DNA from: Adineta vaga
Lineage: Eukaryota > Rotifera
Direction: 5' to 3'
NCBI GenBank assembly: GCA_021613535.1
Contig: CP075494.1
Span: forward strand, 15,190,001 to 15,254,000
DNA length: 64,000 bases
A model generated the notes under the pieces. The model did no database searches, was not told the origin of the DNA, and saw nothing but the letters and a program-made list of their open reading frames with translations. The position numbers were made by a program, and so were the translations under genes. Each line of letters opens with the position of its first letter. Position 1 is the stretch's first letter. Below are positions 1 to 12,473 of the stretch, in pieces.

Positions 1-43
1 GTTAATCTTTTCATTTGAAAATCTAATTTTCATTCATCTTTAG

Positions 44-1520
44 TTGGGTATCTGGAATAACCGATATTCAATGTTCATTTGTTTGGGCAGCATGCCTTCG
101 TTTTTGTATGAATTCATCATTGAACCAACGTCTTAGATCTGAAAACGAACCATTTTTACTGGCATGTTATCTCTCAACGTCGCATGGACAATGTGAATTT
201 TATGAAGTTAAACCGATGACAATGGATTCGAATACAATTGAATATGATCGATGGGCATGTTCTAAACAAATTAATATACCGAATTTACCTGCGCATGAGT
301 TGGATACAAGTTGTAGTACACAATTTCCATACGATTTTGAATTTCGACGTATTTGTGATAATTCAAACTTTCGTGCATCCCCAATGAAAAATGCTTCGGC
401 AATTCCTTTGGATCATTATCAAGCAATATTTACGTCTCCGAATACAAATGGAAGTCTATTTGGTTTTCCTCGTTTACCACCACGGCAAAGTGCACATGAG
501 CAGCCTTCATGGGAAGTCATAACCACTGCACCAATGCTGACTCCTAAACGTCAATCTCGACCGTCGTCATCATCTTCTTCTTCGGTGAAATCAAAAGAAT
601 TTTTATCTCCAACATCATCAATAGATGTTTCTGACAATCGATGGAAAGAAGAATTAATTGAACGAATGCAATCGTATGAAACACATTTCTTATCATTAAC
701 AAAACTTGTTCATCAACTTTTAAATGCGCAAAATCAACAAAATCTATTAACAACAACACCAAAGAAAGAATGTTCTAAACGAGATGTGGCTGTTCAAAGT
801 GAACCATCATCACCTTATTTCGATGAATCCTTTGATAAAACAAAACATCATATTATACGATCACCAAACACTGGTCATTATCAACAACCAGCCCATCAAG
901 TGAGATTACTTCAGTAGTAAAAAGGTTAACTGTTTTTTTGTACATTTAGTTAACTTCCAACCAATTTCAATCACCTTCATCTCAAACAACAACTGATCAA
1001 TCCAGTTTCTCCCGATCTTAAATCGATCGATATTCTCAAACCTATATTTCAATACATCGACAATCAACAACAAAGACAACAAAAAACAGTACATAATTCA
1101 ACTGATACTCTATCACCAAAATCAAATGAGGAAGAAGTTCTCATCACTTCCGATTCAAGTAATCCTATCTCAAAACATGTGACATCAACAAGAATGACAG
1201 GAATTAGTTTTACAGCAAATGGTGTTCAAATGCAATTTATCAATCAACAAAGTAGTACATCAACTGTTTATCCACCAGCTCAACTTCTTCTCACTTCGCC
1301 TCAAAAATCTGAAAATAATCTTTCGATTGAAGTTCATGCTTTAGAAATGAAATATCTCGAAGATGATCAATTAGCAGCAGCTATTGAATGTGATCGTTCA
1401 TCGGCAACGACTTCAACTACAGTACCATCATCATCTCCTCAAATTACGAATAAAAGTTTGTCATTTGAAACTCAAGAATATCTGCAAAGATATGGTCTCT
1501 TCTCGGATGAGAATAAATAA
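44..1520 (+). CDS. STIL: STIL/Ana2-like centriole duplication protein, 3' part
   Basis: The gene enters from the left edge. An acceptor ends at 43 and the frame is open from 45, so the 5' exons are missing. The visible protein has a conserved globular start, a serine-rich linker, a predicted coiled coil near 640-740 (LTKLVHQLLNAQNQQ) and a C-terminal tail with SFETQEYLQRYGLF. That order (central coiled coil, low-complexity region, C-terminal YLxxYGL motif) resembles STIL/Ana2/SAS-5, which binds PLK4 and SAS-6 during procentriole assembly. An intron separates the part ending near 900 from the part starting between 954 and 1006. The obvious sites (GT at 900, AG at 949) do not join in frame, so the junction is unresolved. 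A polyadenylation signal AATAAA lies near 1661. The family call rests on motif resemblance only. Confidence 0.6.
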
Positions 1521-1711
1521 TATCATTATCAGATAAGAATGACACCGTCCACCGAATTGTTTTTCATTTGTGATATGACATTTTTTTCTATATTCTTTTT
1601 TATGCCTTGATTATTGTTCAGGTATTTTGCATTTTGTATACATATATATATATTCAAAACAATAAAACTGAAATGTAATCAAAGAAAATGATCAATAGAT
1701 CTAGTTTTGTT

Positions 1712-2263
1712 TTATGACAATGAACGAATCATTCGAATAGCATGTGGAGGACGTTTCGATGTATGAATATAATAATTTGATAAGATCCGTTGTTTTCGAA
1801 ATCCAACTTTTTCATATAAACCAATAGCTTTATAATTCTCAATATGAACATCTAAATAAATATATCGATAACCAGTTTGTTGTGCCCATTGAATCACTGT
1901 TTGTAATAAACGAGTACCTATTCCATGACTTTGATTTGTCTGTTGAACACCAAATAACATAACATAAATACCTTGATTAGTATCATCGGCATTATTAAGT
2001 AAGGCACAAGCAATACAACGATTGTTTCCCGTCTCATATGCACAGAAGACATGATGAATTGAATGAATCATTTGAAGAAATTCATCAAATGGATAATATG
2101 ATCCAAATAATGGATGGAGAACCTCAAGAAGATCATCTAATGGGAATTGAAGATTGTAATAGATATTAATTGAAGAAGAAGAAGAAGAAGAAGAAGACCA
2201 TGGAAGGAATTTTTTGTGACTTTTTTTCTTTCGACGACTTTCTCTTCGTAATAGCCAATTCAT
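1712..2263 (-). CDS. GNAT-family N-acetyltransferase
   Basis: This intron-less gene encodes 183 residues and lies tail to tail with the STIL-like gene. The acetyl-CoA binding motif A is visible as QQTNQSHGIGTRLLQ (the Q/R-x-x-G-x-G/A signature), followed by the motif-B-like NYKAIGLYEKVGF, which is typical of GNAT acyltransferases. The N-terminus is basic (RRESRRKKKSHKK) and followed by a run of nine serines encoded by a (GAA)n-type repeat on the plus strand. The substrate cannot be told from sequence; protein N-terminal and small-amine acetylation are both possible. Confidence 0.8.
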   Translation of the reverse strand: MNWLLRRESRRKKKSHKKFLPWSSSSSSSSSINIYYNLQFPLDDLLEVLHPLFGSYYPFDEFLQMIHSIHHVFCAYETGNNRCIACALLNNADDTNQGIYVMLFGVQQTNQSHGIGTRLLQTVIQWAQQTGYRYIYLDVHIENYKAIGLYEKVGFRKQRILSNYYIHTSKRPPHAIRMIRSLS

Positions 2264-3191
2264 TGTTTTAATGAAGAATACGTTTGTATGGATGGTTATG
2301 AAGGTTGAAAATATTCATCATATTTCTATACATATGATATATGTAGAGGTGAAATAAGAAGAAATTGATACGGTTGATCGAGTACATTCATATATGTACA
2401 TACTTCCTATTTCAATATCACTAGTAACGATAAATACCGGGTGAATACGACTATCTTCAGGGGATAGTACGGATGAACTATCCGCTATTAATTCATTTTT
2501 ATCTGATGATGATGATCAGGATTAAAAAAACAAGACCCTGCGGTTGTACGCGTTTCTTACGCTAAAATATAATTATGATGAACATTTTTTATTTTTGAAT
2601 ATTCATCCGTGTGTTGTTACTGCTGAGAAGAATACAACCTGAAGGAAATATTGTCTTTTACTTTCGAGAGTGTTTAATGTGCCACTTTCAAATCTAAGTC
2701 GATCTTAGATCGTAGTTATATTATGGATAGTAATATTCTATTTCATACAAAGTACGAGACTTCAAAGATTTTGACATCATTTGTTAAATATTATGCACAC
2801 ACCATTATGTTCTCTCTTACATTAATTAATTCAAACAGCTATTGTAAAAATATTCTCCATTACATTTATCAAAAAAGTTCTCACCTATCTCAATTACGAA
2901 TTTCTCGGTTCTCTCCTCACTCGCTCTCTAACTTTAGACTATTCATCATTTAGTGACATCTATAATTACAAATTCTATACTATTGGTTCTTACAAATGAT
3001 CCACGTCAACGACAACACTATTCATATCATCAATTCTTGTTTTTTTCATACTGAAACAATAATACACCCCTCTTTTTTTTGCTAATTCCATCGAATTCAT
3101 TTCATAGAAATAGGTTGATGGTAGTTTTCATGCGATAATCTATCAAATTCGTACCTCTCTTTTAGATCTAAGGAGAAAAGAAAAACTAAAG
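2264..3191. other. Intergenic region between GNAT and beta-COP genes
   Basis: This stretch separates two divergently transcribed genes and must hold both promoters. It is AT-rich with scattered simple-sequence tracts. A short open frame at 2723-2953 has low-complexity composition and no recognisable motif, so I do not call it a gene. Confidence 0.6.
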
Positions 3192-6100
3192 ATGACTGTT
3201 GCTGAACAACCATGTTATACTTTAATCAATACCAGTCAAGATCTGGAACCACCAACTGAAATGCAATTACGTGAAGATCTTGAAAAAGGAAATGATAAGG
3301 TTTGTCTTTCTTTATTCGATACATTCGGTTTTGATCTTTTATTCTAAATGGATTCTTCTAGGCAAAAGCTGAAGCATTAAAAAAACTAATCGTTATGATG
3401 TTGAATGGAGAAAAATTTCCATCGTTATTAATGATTATTATTCGTTATGTAATGCCATCGCAAGATCATACAATAAAAAAACTGTTACTTGTATTTTGGG
3501 AAATTGTACCAAAACATACAGGAGATGGAAAACTTTTACAAGAAATGATTCTTGTTTGTGATGCTTATCGGTAATATTCTATTCTTAACGAATTCCTAAT
3601 GTTGGTTGTTCTATTTTAGAAAAGATCTTCAACATCCAAATGAATTTATTCGTGGTTCAACACTTCGTTTCTTATGTAAACTTAAAGAACCTGAATTACT
3701 TGAACCATTAATGCCATCGATTCGTGCTTGTCTGGAATATCGTCATGCATATGTTCGTCGTAATGCCGTTTTAGCTATATTTACAATTTATAAAAATTTC
3801 GATTTTCTTATTCCTGATGCACCGGAATTAATCGGTAAATTTCTCGATGTTGAACAAGATATGTCATGTCGTCGAAATGCTTTCATGATGTTGATTCATG
3901 TTGATCAAGAACGTGCATTAAATTATCTATCGAATGTTATTGATCAAGTGAATTCATTTGGTGATATTTTACAATTAGTTATTGTTGAACTTATTTATAA
4001 AGTTTGTCATAGTAATCCAAATGAACGTGCACGATTTATTCGATGTATTTATAATTTATTGAATTCATCATCACAAGCTGTACGTTATGAAGCAGCCGGA
4101 ACATTAATTACTTTATCAAGTGCACCAACAGCTGTTCGAGCAGCTAGTGCTTGTTATATCGATTTAATTATTAAAGAAAGTGATAATAATGTGAAATTAA
4201 TTGTTCTTGATCGTTTAATTGCTTTGAAAGATATCGCAGCACATGAACGTATTTTACAAGAATTGGTTATGGATATTCTTCGTGTATTAGCATCACCTGA
4301 TATTGAAGTTCGAAAGAAAACACTTCAATTAAGTTACGATTTAGTAACATCGAAAACAATCAATGAAATGGTTTTAGTTTTGAAAAAAGAAGTTTCAAAA
4401 ACACATAATGCCCAAGAAACAGAAGATGTCGAAAAATATAAACAATTATTAGTTCGAACATTACATCAATGTACAATGAAATTTCCAGATGTTGCAAATA
4501 CAATCATTCCAGTTCTTACTGAATTTCTTGCTGATAAGAATGAATTAGCTGCACTTGATGTTCTCGTTTTTATTCGTGATGTTATGCAAAAATTTTCCAA
4601 TCTAAAAGATCTTATTGTTCAACGTTTACTGGATATTTGTGGACAAATTAAATCTGTTAAAGTTCTTCGAGCAACATTATGGTTATTAGGTGAATATTGT
4701 TCAACAGCTGAAGATATTCAAAACGTAATGACATTTATTCGTCAATCTCTTGGTGATTTACCAATTGTTGATGATGAAATTCGTCGTTCAACAGGTGAAA
4801 CTAAAGATGATCAAGATACATCAATGTCTGCGCCAGTTCAACGTTTAGTTACAGCTGATGGTACATATGCAACACAAAGTGCATTTATCTCTACAACATC
4901 TGGAGAGAAGAAAACTGTTAATGGTGGTCTATCAAATGATCGTAATCGTCAACCATCTCTAAGAACATTTTTATTAGATGGTGATTTCTTTATTGGTGCA
5001 GCATTAGCAACATCATTATGTAAATTAGTTATACGTTATATTGCATTAGAATCTGATTCAACAAAACAAAATCGTTTCTGTGCTGAAGCAATGTTTATTA
5101 TTGCTAGTATATTACATTTAGGACGAACAAGTTTACCAACAAAACCTATGAATGAAGATGATCACGATCGTATGTTAATGTGTATTAGATTATTAAATGA
5201 ACGATTACCAGTTACATTTCAAATTTTTGGAGAAGAATGTCGTGCAGCATTAGCAGATATGTTAACAATTAAAGCACAAGAACAAAAGGAAATGGAAAAG
5301 AAATTATCAAAAGGAAAAGTAAGTTTCTTTTTCTCTCTTGATGAATAATGAATTTAAAAAATGCGTTTTTTGAAGACAACAGCTGTTGAACCTGATGATC
5401 CAATTCGTTTTACACAATTATTAGCAGCAAATGAATTCGATGAGAAAGAAGATATTTTAGATTTAACACTTAAACAAGCTATTGGAACAATTGGAAAGAA
5501 AGATGAAGATATATTTAGTTCATCAAAACTTAGTAAAGTTACACAATTAACAGGTTTTAGTGATCCAGTTTATGCTGAAGCTTATGTTAATGTTAATCAA
5601 TATGATATTGTTCTTGATGTACTTATTGGTAAGTCTTATTCAAAAACTCTTAATAAAAAATGAATTGAATCTTGTTTCTTTGTTTGTGTTTAGTTAATCA
5701 AACTTCGGATACATTACAAAATCTCACTCTTGAATTAGCTACTCTTGGTGATTTGAAATTAGTTGAAAAACCTCAATCGATAACAATGGCACCACATGAT
5801 TTTACGAATATCAAAGCAAATATTAAAGTAACATCAACAGAAAATGGTATTATCTTTGGTAATATTGTTTATGATGTAAGTAGTTCACAATCGGATCGTA
5901 ATTGTGTTGTTTTAAATGATATTCATATTGATATTATGGATTATATTGTTGCTGCATCATGTACAGATAATGAATTTCGTCAAATGTGGATTGAATTTGA
6001 ATGGGAAAATAAGATTGTTGTTAATACAACATTACGTGATCTTCATCTTTATTTAAATTATCTATTGAAATCAACAAATATGCGTTGTTTAACACCAGAA

Positions 6101-6404
6101 AAAGCTCTATTAGGTGATTGTGGTTTTATGGCAGCGAATCTCTATGCCAAATCTATCTTTGGTGAAGATGTTTTAGCGAATGTAAGCATTGAAAAATCAG
6201 CTATACATGCTGATGCACCTGTGACAGGACATATTCGTATTCGAGCAAAAAGTCAAGGCATGGCTTTGTCAATGTAAGTTTTTGAAAGAAAAGATTTCAA
6301 TTTCAATGTAAATTCTTTTGTTTTTCTTCTTTTATAGGGGTGATAAGATCAATATGACACAAAAGACAGGTTTTAAAGGCATTTCAACAGTGCAACAAAA
6401 ATAA
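3192..6404 (+). CDS. COPB1: Coatomer subunit beta (beta-COP)
   Basis: The gene encodes the beta subunit of the COPI coat, which packages Golgi-to-ER retrograde vesicles. Six exons follow from splice motifs and phase: 3192-3299, 3362-3570, 3620-5318, 5376-5628, 5694-6273 and 6338-6404, giving about 971 residues, close to the roughly 950 usual for the family. The N-terminus ([19 protein letters not shown]) and the HEAT-repeat segment ([20 protein letters not shown]) are highly characteristic. The C-terminal appendage portion includes WIEFEWENK and ends in a short lysine-tipped tail. All introns are about 50-65 bp, which sets the gene-structure standard for this window. A polyadenylation signal lies near 6520. 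Confidence 0.96.
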
Positions 6405-6640
6405 AACATCGATGGTTTTCTTTTTCGAAATTTTTAGTTGGGATTTGTCTTGTTCTCAGTCTTCTTCTTTTTTTTAAATGCATATTTATCAAATGTTAAT
6501 TCATGTTAGGTTTTTACAAAAAATAAAACATTCAAACATTGTTGTCATCTATATTCCGTAAGAAACAGAAGGCATGTGCTATTAAATTGATTGATTATGA
6601 TGGGTCTAGATCTGAATGCGATTAGCTTGTTTTCATCCTG

Positions 6641-7018
6641 TATCAGATCAGCGACGAACCCAGGATTTTTGGACCAATAGGCAAACTTCTATTGCGTAAG
6701 AAAAAGACGATGGGCCGAAAATTTTTTTCTTATCAATATTCGGAAAACGCTCAATGAACACAATTGTAGTGAAACGAGATAAAGTTCTTCTAAGAAAAAA
6801 CTGTACTACACAGAAATGTCAGGCTGAAGTCGAAGGGTTTTTGACATATTTTTTATGTTTTATAACATTTATACTTCAAATCAAATATCAAAATCAAGAC
6901 GAAAGAAATGTAGCTGCTATCATCTAACTGATAAACCAATACATCAATTTCAACAAGTAAAATTTGAATGGGCAGTTGCCCATTTGCCTCCCCCCCTGGT
7001 TGCGCCACTGTATCAGAT
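6641..7018. mobile_element. hAT-type MITE with 8-bp target site duplication
   Basis: The element proper is 6649-7010 (362 bp). It is flanked on both sides by the same 8 bases, tatcagat (6641-6648 and 7011-7018). Its ends are imperfect terminal inverted repeats: the left end starts CAGCGACGAACCCAGG, and the right end read in reverse complement starts CAGTGGCGCAACCAGG. An 8-bp duplication with CAG-type ends is the hallmark of the hAT superfamily. The interior is AT-rich and has no transposase frame, so it is non-autonomous. Divergence between the ends suggests an older insertion than the foldback element at 46953. Confidence 0.85.
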
Positions 7019-7694
7019 ATCTATATTATGTCATTTCAATTGAAATACACAAACGATTTTATTATTAATCATTTTTCTCTTCTTTTTCTTTTTCTTAATG
7101 AAATTCTACACAAATAATATTAGTAATTCTAGAAAAGAAAAAATATATTATTAAAATTTAAATCACAATTCACAGATTTCTTTTTCTTTCACTCTCAACA
7201 TTCATTTATCATTTTAAGAGTATAATGTTCATTAAAAAGAAAATTTTTCTTTTAAATATCACTTCATTCATCTCTCATGACATTTTAGTGAAGAAGAAGA
7301 AAAAATATCAAAGTTTTTATTTATTTTAACATAACAATTGTGAGAAACCGTTTTTGTACTTCTTCCTCCTCTCTTCAGTCGGTAACAATGGGAAGCAGAG
7401 AAATAAAAATCGATGTGTAATGAAAAGGAAAAACAAAAAGGAAAACTCATTTATTCCATATTCCATCATATTCTTGGACTCAAGTGTGAAAGAGAAATGA
7501 GAAAGAAAGAAAGAAAGAGAATAAAAAGAAAATATATCGAGACAATTTGTCTGCTACTTTAATATTCATTTTCATTCGGTCTTGGAACGTGCATACACAC
7601 ATACACGGTATCGACAAGGGACATCGAACAGCTACGAACGATTCAGTTAACTCATTCTTTTTCTCTTCTTGGTTTATTGAAGAATTTTAATCAA
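7019..7694. other. Intergenic region upstream of the lectin/EGF gene
   Basis: This AT-rich region holds poly-T/poly-A runs and an AAAG-type microsatellite near 7500-7530. No convincing coding potential is seen on either strand. It presumably contains the promoter and 5' leader of the gene that starts at 7695. Confidence 0.55.
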
Positions 7695-9281
7695 ATGTCC
7701 TTTCTGGTAAATGATTATCTTTAGTATATTCTTTCAAATTTATAAGTTTCTTTTTTTTAGTCATTTATTATTACTGTAAATGTTTTATTCAATTTATTGA
7801 ATACGGGTGAAAGTATTGTTTGTCCATCAATGTATAATCAAATCTTAAATGGATGTTATAAGATTAATAATGGAACAAAAATGACATGGTCTGATGCACA
7901 ACAATACTGTGCTAATGAATCCAATTCTATCGTAACTAATAAAACAGGTTATACTACTCATCTTTTGGCATTCGAATCAGCAGTTGAACCAACTTCAATT
8001 ATTTATTGGATGAAAGGTTAGGAAATAAATAATGAAATCTTTGTTTAATTCTGTAAAAATTTTTTTTTTCTTTCTTTCGATAATCTTAGCTTGGGGTATT
8101 GAGGGTCAATTTTGGATTGATGGCATGGCTTCATCAGGATCGTGGAATTGGTCAAATCAAGCGATAATATGGTATTTTAATGCAAGTGATCAATTGATTG
8201 TTGGAAATGGATCGAACTATCGAATTGTTTATAGTTCAAGTGCAAATACGTATCAAGTGGTTGATGATGTTAACAGTAAATTATCAAATTTCATATGTGA
8301 ATATCAAGGTTAGAATGATAATTTGTCAATTTTCTTTCGATTTATAATCTTACTTTTGATAGATCGTTGTTCATCGAATAATTCTTGTCAAAATAATGCA
8401 ACATGCTATTTAAATGTTGGACGAGAACTTTGTGTTTGTCCACCGGGATATACAGGAACTCTTTGTAATCTTGAAATTGATGAATGTTTATCATCACCAT
8501 GTAAACATGGTGGCACTTGCAGAGATGCTTTCAATAATTATACATGTGATTGTTCAAATGTCTTTTTTTATGGGCCTAATTGTGAAACACGTAAGTTAAT
8601 ATTGAATTCATCAATCATGTTTTGTTTTTGTTCCTCTGTTATTTAGCAAAAGACGATCCAACGGAAGGTCAACGTTCCGCTGCATTTTGGTCAGTTTTTG
8701 GTGTTGTCTGTGGTTTAGTCGTTTTGTTAACCTTATCCGATTTACCATGGGATGAAATGCTTTCAACAATTGGTTGTCCATGGTATCGTTTTAAATGTTG
8801 TTCAAACGATGATGATGACGATGATGATCTCGATATGAATAATTCGAATGCACCATCGAAAGAAAATAATCCTGCTTTACAACAAATATCAGTACCCGGT
8901 AAAACAGGTAAAGGTGTAAATTATCATGTTATGAATACAGTTTGGAATCCTGATCAATTACAAAGTGAAACACCAGCACATGCACAATACAATGGATATA
9001 TTACGCCTAATCAACAAACAACGCCAAATAATGCACTTATTCAATCATTTGCAGCTGTTGTTTTAGCAAAACAAAAAGAAAAAGCAATAGAAGATAAACG
9101 TGTTTATGCTGTGGATATTCTTCCACAAAATGATACGCCGGTGAAACCGAAACGTCAAGTTGATACAATGATGACTTGGACACAACAATTACAAGAACAA
9201 TTAAAAAATAAACAAATACGTCCTACAAGTACAGATTCAAACAAAGAATTAGTTCATTCCGAAGTTAAAAATGAAAATTAG
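7695..9281 (+). CDS. C-type-lectin-like / EGF single-pass membrane protein
   Basis: Five exons (7695-7706, 7761-8016, 8090-8308, 8363-8590, 8647-9281) give about 449 residues. The first exon is only four codons (MSFL) and splices to a hydrophobic signal-like stretch. The ectodomain starts with a C-type-lectin-like fold (CYKINNGTKMTWSDAQQYC ... FWIDG ... NFICEYQ). Two EGF modules follow, the second with ECLSSPCKHGGTCRDAFNNY, a calcium-binding style repeat. A transmembrane helix (FWSVFGVVCGLVVLLTL) precedes a cytoplasmic tail with a run of aspartates. It is probably a cell-surface adhesion or recognition receptor; the ligand is unknown. The canonical lectin EPN/QPD calcium site is not seen, so sugar binding is uncertain. 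Confidence 0.85.
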
Positions 9282-9494
9282 AAAAAAAACAAATAAAATT
9301 CTTTTTCCAAAGACATACTCTTCTCTTTATATATATATATATTCTTTATTTATACAGCAAAATATTCATAATTTATTTTTCTAATAAAATTATTTATTCT
9401 GCTTTGGTTCACAACTTAACTTCATTCATTTATTTTTCTAACGTTTTCTCTCACAACACGCAATCATTTAAAACGTCTATATATAATTTTCCTT

Positions 9495-10367
9495 TCAATA
9501 AATGTCGACTTCAACTGGATAATGATCACTTATTTGTAATGCTGATTCTTTCGTTAATTTGAATTTCTTATCAAATGCAAATGTTCCATTTGATTTTCCT
9601 TTCCAATTCACCTTTTTCCATCCACCTGTACCCGATGAAACCAAGATTCGATCATATGAACATGATTGAACTAAATTTGTTTCTGTTCGATCATCAATCA
9701 ACCATTGAAATTCATTGAAATAAGATCGACGAAGTTCTTTCTTTTTTGCATTATTCAAATACGAACAATCAGCATTGAAATCACCAAATAAAACAATCGA
9801 CGATGTTGTTTTCAGTTCATCAATAACTGTACGTAATGCACAAAATTCTTTATAGACATTTTCTGGTTTCAAATGAACGCCGATGAATATCATCTCACCA
9901 AACGATGCTAATTTCAAATGAAGAATGAATGGTGCACGTTCGAATACGTTACGAACTGATCCATTGTAGACATAAGATGAAAGAATTTTGATACGCGATG
10001 ACTTGAGTCGATATAAATAAACTAATCGTTCTTTGTAAGATGTCGAACCTAATGGTGGAGAAATGATTGCTTCATATTTGACTGTTTTAGATTGTTTATG
10101 AAGATGTTTGAGAAGAAGATTGACTACACGATTGTCATTCGATGCGTCGATGATTTCTTGGAGAAAAACGAGATCGTATCGTTTGAGAATTTTTGAAATA
10201 TCTGAATTGACAAAGTTCGTTGAAGAAGCTTTCGAAAACGAATAACGACGTAAATTAAACGATCCAATTTTAATTGCTGATGTTCGAGATTTGAATAGGA
10301 AACAGTTCGTTTCACAAATCAAAAAACTGAATAGTAATAATGCTGCTAAACGAACAATCGAAGACAT
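9495..10367 (-). CDS. Secreted DNase I-family endonuclease
   Basis: A single exon encodes 290 residues. An N-terminal hydrophobic signal peptide (VRLAALLLFSFLICETNC) is followed by a complete DNase I fold: IGSFNLRRYSF, FLQEI, the YKERLVYLYR strand, ERAPF, GVHLKPE (catalytic His), LFGDFNADCSYL (metal/catalytic Asp-Asn) and SDHYPVEVDIY (second catalytic His) at the C-terminus. Length and motif order match DNASE1/DNASE1L secreted endonucleases, which use Ca/Mg to cut double-stranded DNA. Likely roles are digestive or extracellular DNA degradation. All catalytic signatures look intact. Confidence 0.92.
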   Translation of the reverse strand: MSSIVRLAALLLFSFLICETNCFLFKSRTSAIKIGSFNLRRYSFSKASSTNFVNSDISKILKRYDLVFLQEIIDASNDNRVVNLLLKHLHKQSKTVKYEAIISPPLGSTSYKERLVYLYRLKSSRIKILSSYVYNGSVRNVFERAPFILHLKLASFGEMIFIGVHLKPENVYKEFCALRTVIDELKTTSSIVLFGDFNADCSYLNNAKKKELRRSYFNEFQWLIDDRTETNLVQSCSYDRILVSSGTGGWKKVNWKGKSNGTFAFDKKFKLTKESALQISDHYPVEVDIY

Positions 10368-10725
10368 TGTAATGAAAAGAAGAAAAAAAAATGAAACTTA
10401 GTCATTATTTCTACGAAGAATTACTTCTTTCTTTTGTTTAAATGATAGATTAGATCAAATTTCCTATGTAAATGAAATGAGAGCCAAGTTATCATTATCA
10501 GAAATAAAACAAATGAATTCATATATTCAACGTTGTGTTTACTTGAAAGAATGTTAAATATTTGTATTCTTTATCCTATATTAATTCAAATAACATTGAG
10601 AAAAAACAAGAACACATAAAATAGATGATATGAATAGAATGACAAAAACAAAATCTACAGATATTTATATATATATATATGCACTGTTCAATGAAAATAA
10701 ACACCGGAAGTGAAATATGAGATGT

Positions 10726-12473
10726 TTAACTATGAGAAGAATGTTGACAATCTAGTGTTAATTGATCGAGAGATTCGACCATTTCATTTTGTCTATGTTC
10801 AGTAGTGTTTATGGAAGGAATTTGTTCGAAATATGAATAACGTTCATATGAAGCATTTAATAATTCATTCACATCGGTTATCGATTGAGTGAAATTTTTT
10901 GTTAAATCTCGAATATTTTCATCAATTTTACCACAAGAATGTTGAATTTCATTAAAATTTTGAGAGATTTTTCTGATTTGATCATTCGTAGAATCATAGT
11001 CATTTGGATAATCGAATAAAGAAACAAATTTTGATGGTAAAACGGCTTCACCACGCATATATAATTCAAAATCATTCGATGATAAACCAAGATGATCCGC
11101 TTCTAATTGTTCGATGAAACGAACAGCTGAATCCTAAAAGAAACGAAATATATACTAATGACGTATCTTTCTCAACATACGAGATTCGCTAAATAATAAA
11201 GTTGTTCACCACTTGGTTGAGAAAATTCACTTAAAAATCGTATATTTGAATGTAATCTTGGTGGTTTTGCTTTTAAAACAACATAGATCAATGCAGGAAG
11301 AAAACAATCTGCATTAATTGTTCTCTCACTACTTGTTCGTAACGCTTCTTCAATAAATAATTTACATTCCATAATCGAATGAATTTTTCCTTGTGGTGTT
11401 GATTTTGAATCGAGTTCAATCAAAGCTAAGAAATTACAATACAAAATAGAAGGTAAATTATTAATTCTATGTTACCATTGATTGCTTTGTAGATTGTTTC
11501 TCGAACATTGATGATATTTTCATTAAGAACAGCATCTAACATAGCTGGTGTAATCCAATGTAAAGATGATATTCTATTTTGTATTGATAAATCTTGTTCT
11601 TCATATTCAAGTGCAATTCGATTAAATACAAAGGCATAATTTTTTGAAAATATAATTTTTTCTATATAATCTCGAACACCATAAATCAGATCTTCATTCT
11701 CATCTATAAAAGCGAACATTCTTCTTTTTTTTCTACATAGATTTACTTTCAAGAATCGTTTACCTCGATATAATGAATTGGTTTGTATTCGTTGTTTAAT
11801 CATATCTTTAAATGTTCCATAATCTTGAATTAAAACATCAATACCGATAGTTTTATTCGAACATTTCTTATGAAAACTATTGGCAAATGTTTTCACTTGA
11901 GATTTAATATCAACTCGTGCATCTTCTGTTATCATTGAATCTAAATGTTTACTTGCCGCTTCATTTTCTAATGCTTGTTCGTCATTTAATAACGCGGAAA
12001 TGACTGAACTACTTGATGCTACAAAAAGACACACGAAGAGGTTTTTTTTCAGAAAAAAATCAAAGACATACAACGTAAAGTACCAGCGCGATGGACCATT
12101 TGTCGAATAGGATTACGCATACTAATATTTGATCGACGTTTTTCATTCGAATTAGATATTGTCGGAGATGATGGTGGAGTTGATGCACTGAAAAATAGAA
12201 TATAATTGATTCTAATGTTGTTGTCATCATGTAATTCTTCTATTATTGAACATATTATTAATAAACCATTTATCATGTGAGAAATATTGTTAAAGCTCAT
12301 AAATCTTCTTACTTTATTTTTCCATCATAAACTTCTTGTATTTGTTTGGCTTGTTGATAAACTTCTCGATAACATTTACTACAAAATCCATCCCAGATTT
12401 TATTTCCATAAAAACCACAAGCATTTCGACAAAGTTCACCATCTGATCGAGTGTTTACTACTGTTGTTGTCAT
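10726..12473 (-). CDS. RABGEF1: Rabex-5-like Rab5 GEF (A20 zinc finger + VPS9)
   Basis: Six minus-strand exons (12473-12313, 12187-12072, 12018-11764, 11703-11476, 11425-11181, 11133-10726) join in phase to about 470 residues; human Rabex-5 is about 490. The N-terminus carries an A20-type zinc finger ([20 protein letters not shown], four cysteines). A helical-bundle region follows, then a VPS9 domain with [19 protein letters not shown] and [19 protein letters not shown], which catalyses GDP release from Rab5-type GTPases on early endosomes. The C-terminal part is predicted coiled coil, as in the family. It acts in endocytic trafficking, and the A20 finger may bind or ligate ubiquitin. Confidence 0.93.

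Noticed and set aside
2723-2953. 76-codon open frame (+)
   Set aside because: Low-complexity Ile/Ser/Tyr composition, no motif and no splice context in an AT-rich intergenic region.
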